This document shows positions 7,411 to 10,726 of a stretch of DNA of 10,726 nucleotides, one piece after another. Both the position numbers and the translations under genes were made by a program. This DNA comes from Defluviitaleaceae bacterium (GTDB lineage Bacteria > Bacillota > Clostridia > Lachnospirales > WQUN01): contig WRDG01000055.1 of NCBI GenBank assembly GCA_009783525.1, positions 1 through 10,726 of the forward strand, read 5' to 3'. The notes below the pieces were generated by a model. That model saw only the letters and a program-made list of their open reading frames with translations. It was not told the origin of the DNA and did not search any database. Numbering within the stretch: the stretch's first letter is position 1; each line of letters begins with the position of its first letter.

Positions 7411-8354
7411 CAGCGCGGAACCCGCACCTTTGACAAAATATTTTCAATTACTGTATCTGTTTTAAGGCCGTCAATTTCCGCTTCCGGCTTTAATATTATG
7501 CGGTGCCGCAGTACAGGCGCGGCAAGCATACGCACGTCGTCGGGTATAACAAAATCTCTGCCGTTAATGGCAGCGTATGATTTTGATGCAAGCAGCAGCG
7601 CAACCGAGCCGCGCGGACTCGCTCCGTATGCAACCGGTCCGACGTGGCGCGTGGTTTCGATTATGCTTACGATATAGTTCATAATGCTGTCTTCGACACG
7701 CACCGAATTAATTTCATCTTTGGCCGCGGCTATGTCCGCGCATTCGCAAACCCTTTCAATTGTATGTTCCTCCGGACGTTTCCCCGAACGGTTTTCGTGG
7801 TGCATCAATAAAATGTTTTTTTCCGCTGCAACGCCCGGATAATTGAGCAGCAGTTTCATCATGAAACGGTCGATCAATGCTTCGGGCAGGGGATATGTCC
7901 CTTCGTATTCGATAGGGTTTTGCGTAGCCATAACAAAAAAAGGTTCGGCGAGCTCGTAAACTTCGCCGTCGATCGTTATTGTTTTTTCTTCCATAACTTC
8001 AAGAAGCGCGGATTGAGTTTTCGGCGGCGTGCGGTTTATTTCGTCCGCCAGGAGCAGCTGCGTGAAAAGCGGCCCTCTCCGCAATTCGAACTCGCCGTTT
8101 TTAAGGCTGTATATTTTTGTGCCGAGTATGTCGGACGGCATCAGGTCCGCGGTAAATTGGATTCGTTTAAAGTCCGCGCAAACCGCGCGCGAAAGTGCGC
8201 GCACCCATAATGTTTTCGCAAGCCCCGGCACGCCTTCAAGCAGCACATGACCGCCCGCGAACAAAGCGGTGAGCGCGGCGTCCGTCATTTCTTCCTGGGC
8301 GAAAACGACTTTTCCTATTTCCGCTTTTATTTTGTCCGCGATATCTTTTAACAT
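7410..8354 (-). CDS. MoxR-family AAA+ ATPase
   Basis: Predicted hexameric ATPase that remodels or activates client proteins, probably with the VWA-like DUF58 protein. MoxR is the family name and the exact client is unknown. The 314 residues have a complete ATPase core: Walker A GVPGLAKT (41-48), Walker B LLLADEINR (100-108), LLEVMEE (117-123), sensor 1 with ATQNP (143-147), and Asp162-Arg163-Phe164 for the arginine-finger region. The C-terminal lid has the sensor 2 motif YGASPRGS. The frame stays open upstream to 8606, but that stretch lies over the DUF4350 gene, encodes no family sequence and has no ribosome site. The ATG at 8354 has GGAGG 8 bases before it, and residue 1 matches where MoxR proteins begin. 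Its ATG overlaps the DUF4350 stop by one base (TAATG). Confidence 0.95.
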   Translation of the reverse strand: MLKDIADKIKAEIGKVVFAQEEMTDAALTALFAGGHVLLEGVPGLAKTLWVRALSRAVCADFKRIQFTADLMPSDILGTKIYSLKNGEFELRRGPLFTQLLLADEINRTPPKTQSALLEVMEEKTITIDGEVYELAEPFFVMATQNPIEYEGTYPLPEALIDRFMMKLLLNYPGVAAEKNILLMHHENRSGKRPEEHTIERVCECADIAAAKDEINSVRVEDSIMNYIVSIIETTRHVGPVAYGASPRGSVALLLASKSYAAINGRDFVIPDDVRMLAAPVLRHRIILKPEAEIDGLKTDTVIENILSKVRVPR

Positions 8355-9100
8355 TATTGTTTCCTCCGTGTATTGTAATAAAGTCTCGACAGAGCTTTTA
8401 CGTTTTCGTTTTCTTCGCGCTCGTCCGCTTCGAGATACGGTTCCGGTTTGCCGAATCTTTTTCCGTAAAGCCATACAAGCGCCGCAAAAAATACGGCAAT
8501 TTGACAAATTATCAACTGGTAGCCCTCGGGAAGCCCGCCGAACATATTGTCCGACGGGGTGTAGCCGTGATAATACTCCATAAAATAAATATTTTTCGGC
8601 TGCCATTGATGAAGTATGTATTCGACAACTTGCCCCGGCCTGCTGTTTTCCATTAAGTTTTTATTGGTTAACTCAGCGGAACTTCCGCTGAGCACTGCGC
8701 CCGAGCCAACCGAATAATAACTCAGTCCGCCGAACTGTTCGGCTTCCGACGTATTCATGATTTTTTGCAATTGGTTTGGAATTTGCGAATCCATAAAAAT
8801 TATTCTGCCTCCGCGTCTGACCCATATAAGCAATTTTTCCGCGGTTTCGTCGTTGATATTTTCCGGTTCGATAAAAATGTAAACGTCGCTGTATCCTGAA
8901 TGCGGGTCAAAAGGCGAGTATGACAATTTAACCGGATAACGCAGCTCGCGCAGAATGTCGTACAACAGGCTGACGCCTTTTTCGTTGGCAGAAAAAACGG
9001 TGTAGTCGGGAGCGTCCGAAGCGCCGCCGCCAAAAAACCATAATAAAACAATTATTGAAACTACTATTACCGCTCCGATTGCCGCGTGTTTTTTTTTCAA
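8354..9100 (-). CDS. DUF4350 domain membrane protein, TTG start
   Basis: Function unknown; DUF4350 proteins recur beside MoxR and DUF58 genes. The 248 residues start with a short basic tip (KKK) and a membrane helix at about 6-24. A DUF4350-like domain outside the membrane follows, with SANEKGVSLLYDILREL near 37-53 and a Rossmann-like strand pair (YIFIEPENI, then GGRIIFMD). A second helix lies at about 194-213, and the charged C-terminal tail of about 35 residues is probably cytoplasmic, where it could meet MoxR. The start is a TTG at 9100. An in-frame TGA lies two codons upstream and no ATG or GTG follows in the first helix, so TTG is the only plausible start. It overlaps the DUF4129 stop as TTGA, with GGGG 8-9 bases upstream. 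A run of nine A residues follows the start codon directly. Confidence 0.8.
   Translation of the reverse strand: MKKKHAAIGAVIVVSIIVLLWFFGGGASDAPDYTVFSANEKGVSLLYDILRELRYPVKLSYSPFDPHSGYSDVYIFIEPENINDETAEKLLIWVRRGGRIIFMDSQIPNQLQKIMNTSEAEQFGGLSYYSVGSGAVLSGSSAELTNKNLMENSRPGQVVEYILHQWQPKNIYFMEYYHGYTPSDNMFGGLPEGYQLIICQIAVFFAALVWLYGKRFGKPEPYLEADEREENENVKALSRLYYNTRRKQ
8363..8367 (-). promoter_or_regulatory. Strong ribosome binding site for the MoxR ATPase gene
   Basis: On the minus strand a perfect GGAGG lies 8 bases before the ATG at 8354, within the last codons of the DUF4350 gene. It is the strongest internal ribosome site of the operon, which suggests that the ATPase is made at a higher level than its membrane partners (inference). 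It also settles the MoxR start. Confidence 0.85.
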
Positions 9101-9753
9101 GATTCACGCCCCATCACAATTTCCGCGTTTTTAATAAAATATTCGTATTGCGCCGGACCGGCCTCTTTGTTGCCGAACCAAACGTAATGCACTAATTCGG
9201 TTAATATTCCAAACGGTTCGGCTATTTTCGGAAAAGCGCGGTTAAGTTCAATTTTAAGCTGCCCGTTTGTTTTCGATTTTTTTATTTGGATAATATGTCT
9301 TTTATATAAATCGACAAGCACCGCAATAAAATAGTATCTGATAGCATCCCGCCATTTTTTTTGCTCCGCAAAATTTTTGCTCGATAAAATAATCGCGTCC
9401 GCGGTATAAGCATCAAAATTTTTTTCGTCGAAATCCGCAAATAAATTATTATGTTCAAATGGTTCATCGATTGCGGCTGTTTTATTTTTCAGCCTTTTTT
9501 TTATGATTATTAATATGGCGGCGACAATTCCGGCGGCAATTATTATGGCTGCGGCGGTAAATATGCGCTTAAAAAGCTCGACGTTGTAGTCGGAAATATT
9601 CGACAAATCGAAATCGAAAAGGTCGATCAAAAAATCGAAAAATTTATAAAGCATTTCGCTAATTATTTTTTGCACGTCAATGGCGCGGCCGGTTAAAGCG
9701 TTGTAGCGAGGACGGCTTAACACGTCCTGCATGGCGCGGTCGAAATGGTTCAT
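9097..9753 (-). CDS. DUF4129 domain protein, single-pass membrane
   Basis: Function unknown; DUF4129 is found in membrane proteins of MoxR-linked operons, often at the C-terminus of transglutaminase-like proteins. This protein is short (218 residues) and has no transglutaminase domain. An N-terminal region of about 60 residues precedes one membrane helix (about 64-84), a basic stop-transfer segment (KKRLKNK), and then a soluble C-terminal domain. The domain signature spans about 129-170: KKWRDAIRYYFIAVLVDL, then KTNGQLKIEL. A helix-rich end with YVWFGN (190-195) is also typical. By the positive-inside rule the C-terminal domain should be cytoplasmic, on the same side as MoxR. The start ATG overlaps the stop of the preceding membrane protein gene (ATGA). 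The only ribosome site, AGGA, is 11 bases away, so expression probably depends on coupling. Confidence 0.82.
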   Translation of the reverse strand: MNHFDRAMQDVLSRPRYNALTGRAIDVQKIISEMLYKFFDFLIDLFDFDLSNISDYNVELFKRIFTAAAIIIAAGIVAAILIIIKKRLKNKTAAIDEPFEHNNLFADFDEKNFDAYTADAIILSSKNFAEQKKWRDAIRYYFIAVLVDLYKRHIIQIKKSKTNGQLKIELNRAFPKIAEPFGILTELVHYVWFGNKEAGPAQYEYFIKNAEIVMGRES

Positions 9754-10685
9754 AGTCTTTCGATTCCTATTTCTATGTCGAGTCCTTCGCGCTTGATCTT
9801 TTGATTAAAATATAAAAGAGCGGTAAAAATACCGCCCAACGGTCCGACTAAAAATGAAATGAACATGGTTACCATGTATTGAAATAACGTTCCCGACATG
9901 ATTAATGCGACCGATATACCGGAACTGCTGTTGCCGTACGAAACGACTCCCATAACGGCTGCCCAAAGCCCCTGCGCGCTGTAAGAAAAAATATAGACGA
10001 CAACCGTCCATAAAAACCGAATGCCGAGGACTTTCCAAAATTCGTTTTTTATTAACAGAAACGATTTTTTTATTGCGGAAAAAAAATATTTTCTTTCGAA
10101 TACGGCAACAGGAACGGCAAGCGCAAATAAGTTCGAGTAGACAAGATAGCCGAGCGTTGCGGCGAATGCCAAAAACACAAACCATCCGGACGAAATATAT
10201 TCAATAAGCCAATAAAAAAACATGGGATCGCTGCCGCTAATCCCGCCGATCAAAAGGTAGATAAAAAAAACAATAAGAGCAAACCACGGCAATGAAAGAA
10301 TAAACTGCATTATGATTGCGGTGACCGTGCGGAGCGCCGCGCCCGGAAGCTCTTTAAACGGAAATGATATGCGCCCGCCGTAAAACGCCTGCTTGGATAA
10401 AATTATGTGACCCGCGTCTGCTGCCGCAACCCAAATTATGTAAAGGGGCAGCACAGCGGACAGTAAAACGAAAAATACGAAAATAAAATTCATTTCGCTG
10501 TTGTTAACGGAAAAAAGCGTGACCGCGACCGCCATTACAATCATCGCCGCAAAAATAAACGCGAACGAAACCGCGCCGATAATCGCGGAAAAAGCAAGCT
10601 GTTTCCAAAAGGATTTTTGATACACATCAAATACGCGGTCGAACAGCCCGGCCGCATTCATAGGCGCATATTCGCGAAGGAACAT
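9750..10685 (-). CDS. Polytopic membrane protein, about six helices, first visible gene of the MoxR operon
   Basis: No catalytic motif is visible and I do not recognise a characterised family. The layout resembles proteins annotated as having a glycerophosphodiester phosphodiesterase membrane-domain-like region. The 311 residues begin with a short amphipathic cytoplasmic segment (FDRVFDVYQKSFWKQL) and have helices at about 30-58, 66-90, 119-148, 168-195, 219-245 and 260-293. The segment FERKYFFSAIKKSFLLIKNEFWK (about 196-218, given in outline) repeats the idea of the N-terminal segment, a charged amphipathic stretch before a helix, which is typical of this class. The start at 10685 is supported by AGGTGA 5 bases upstream; a second Met at residue 9 is less well placed. 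Its stop overlaps the DUF4129 start by four bases. Its position suggests that it supplies a membrane platform for the MoxR machinery (inference). Confidence 0.75.
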   Translation of the reverse strand: MFLREYAPMNAAGLFDRVFDVYQKSFWKQLAFSAIIGAVSFAFIFAAMIVMAVAVTLFSVNNSEMNFIFVFFVLLSAVLPLYIIWVAAADAGHIILSKQAFYGGRISFPFKELPGAALRTVTAIIMQFILSLPWFALIVFFIYLLIGGISGSDPMFFYWLIEYISSGWFVFLAFAATLGYLVYSNLFALAVPVAVFERKYFFSAIKKSFLLIKNEFWKVLGIRFLWTVVVYIFSYSAQGLWAAVMGVVSYGNSSSGISVALIMSGTLFQYMVTMFISFLVGPLGGIFTALLYFNQKIKREGLDIEIGIERL

Positions 10686-10726
10686 TTATTCACCTGCTTT
10701 TTTAGTTGCCGTAGACATTTATACAT
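10686..10726 (-). other. Leader or end of an upstream gene ahead of the operon
   Basis: Only 41 bases are visible. On the minus strand one frame reads through to a TAA at 10704-10702, 16 bases before the next ATG, so this could be the last codons of another gene in the same operon. Alternatively, TATAAA at 10723-10718 could be a -10 box, with its -35 outside the window. The sequence does not decide between these. Confidence 0.25.

Noticed and set aside
8355..8606. 84-residue N-terminal extension of the MoxR frame
   Set aside because: It lies out of frame over the DUF4350 gene, shows no family similarity and has no ribosome site. The GGAGG before 8354 fixes the real start.
1..10726. Defence island, CRISPR, prophage or mobile element
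   Set aside because: No direct repeat array, integrase, transposase, inverted terminal repeat or restriction gene was seen. The MoxR ATPase is accompanied by DUF58/DUF4129/DUF4350, not by known defence effectors.

Overview
The window looks like part of a bacterial chromosome of mixed base composition: GC-rich codons alternate with long A and T runs. Shine-Dalgarno sequences are clear, coding density is very high, one promoter is close to sigma-70 consensus, and the substrate-binding lipoprotein carries a lipobox. I favour a Clostridia-like Firmicute, with a spirochaete as the main alternative. Nothing in the sequence settles this. I see no rRNA, tRNA, CRISPR array, insertion sequence or phage gene.

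Plus-strand half (1-6082). The window opens inside an ApgM-type cofactor-independent phosphoglycerate mutase whose N-terminus is cut off. Next comes an orphan extracellular solute-binding lipoprotein with its own ribosome binding site, closed by a strong GC-rich hairpin terminator. Directly after the terminator is a promoter (TTGACA, 17 bp spacer, TATACA). It drives a two-gene unit: a DHH/DHHA1 phosphoesterase of the NrnA type and, 18 bp downstream, a large glycoside hydrolase family 2 enzyme without a signal peptide.

Minus-strand half (10685 down to 6094). Five genes read towards the GH2 gene: a six-helix membrane protein, a single-pass DUF4129 protein, a two-helix DUF4350 protein, a MoxR AAA+ ATPase and a DUF58 protein with a von Willebrand A-like domain. 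All four junctions overlap by 1 or 4 bases, so the genes are almost certainly cotranscribed and translationally coupled. MoxR with a DUF58/VWA partner is a known association, thought to act as a chaperone or remodelling machine at the membrane. The role of the DUF4129/DUF4350 version is not established. It is the best candidate here for an under-described system.

The two halves converge, with only 11 bp between the GH2 stop and the DUF58 stop. Several starts are better placed than the longest open frame would suggest: the DHH gene at 2588, MoxR at 8354, DUF4350 at a TTG (9100), and possibly GH2 at a GTG (3611).
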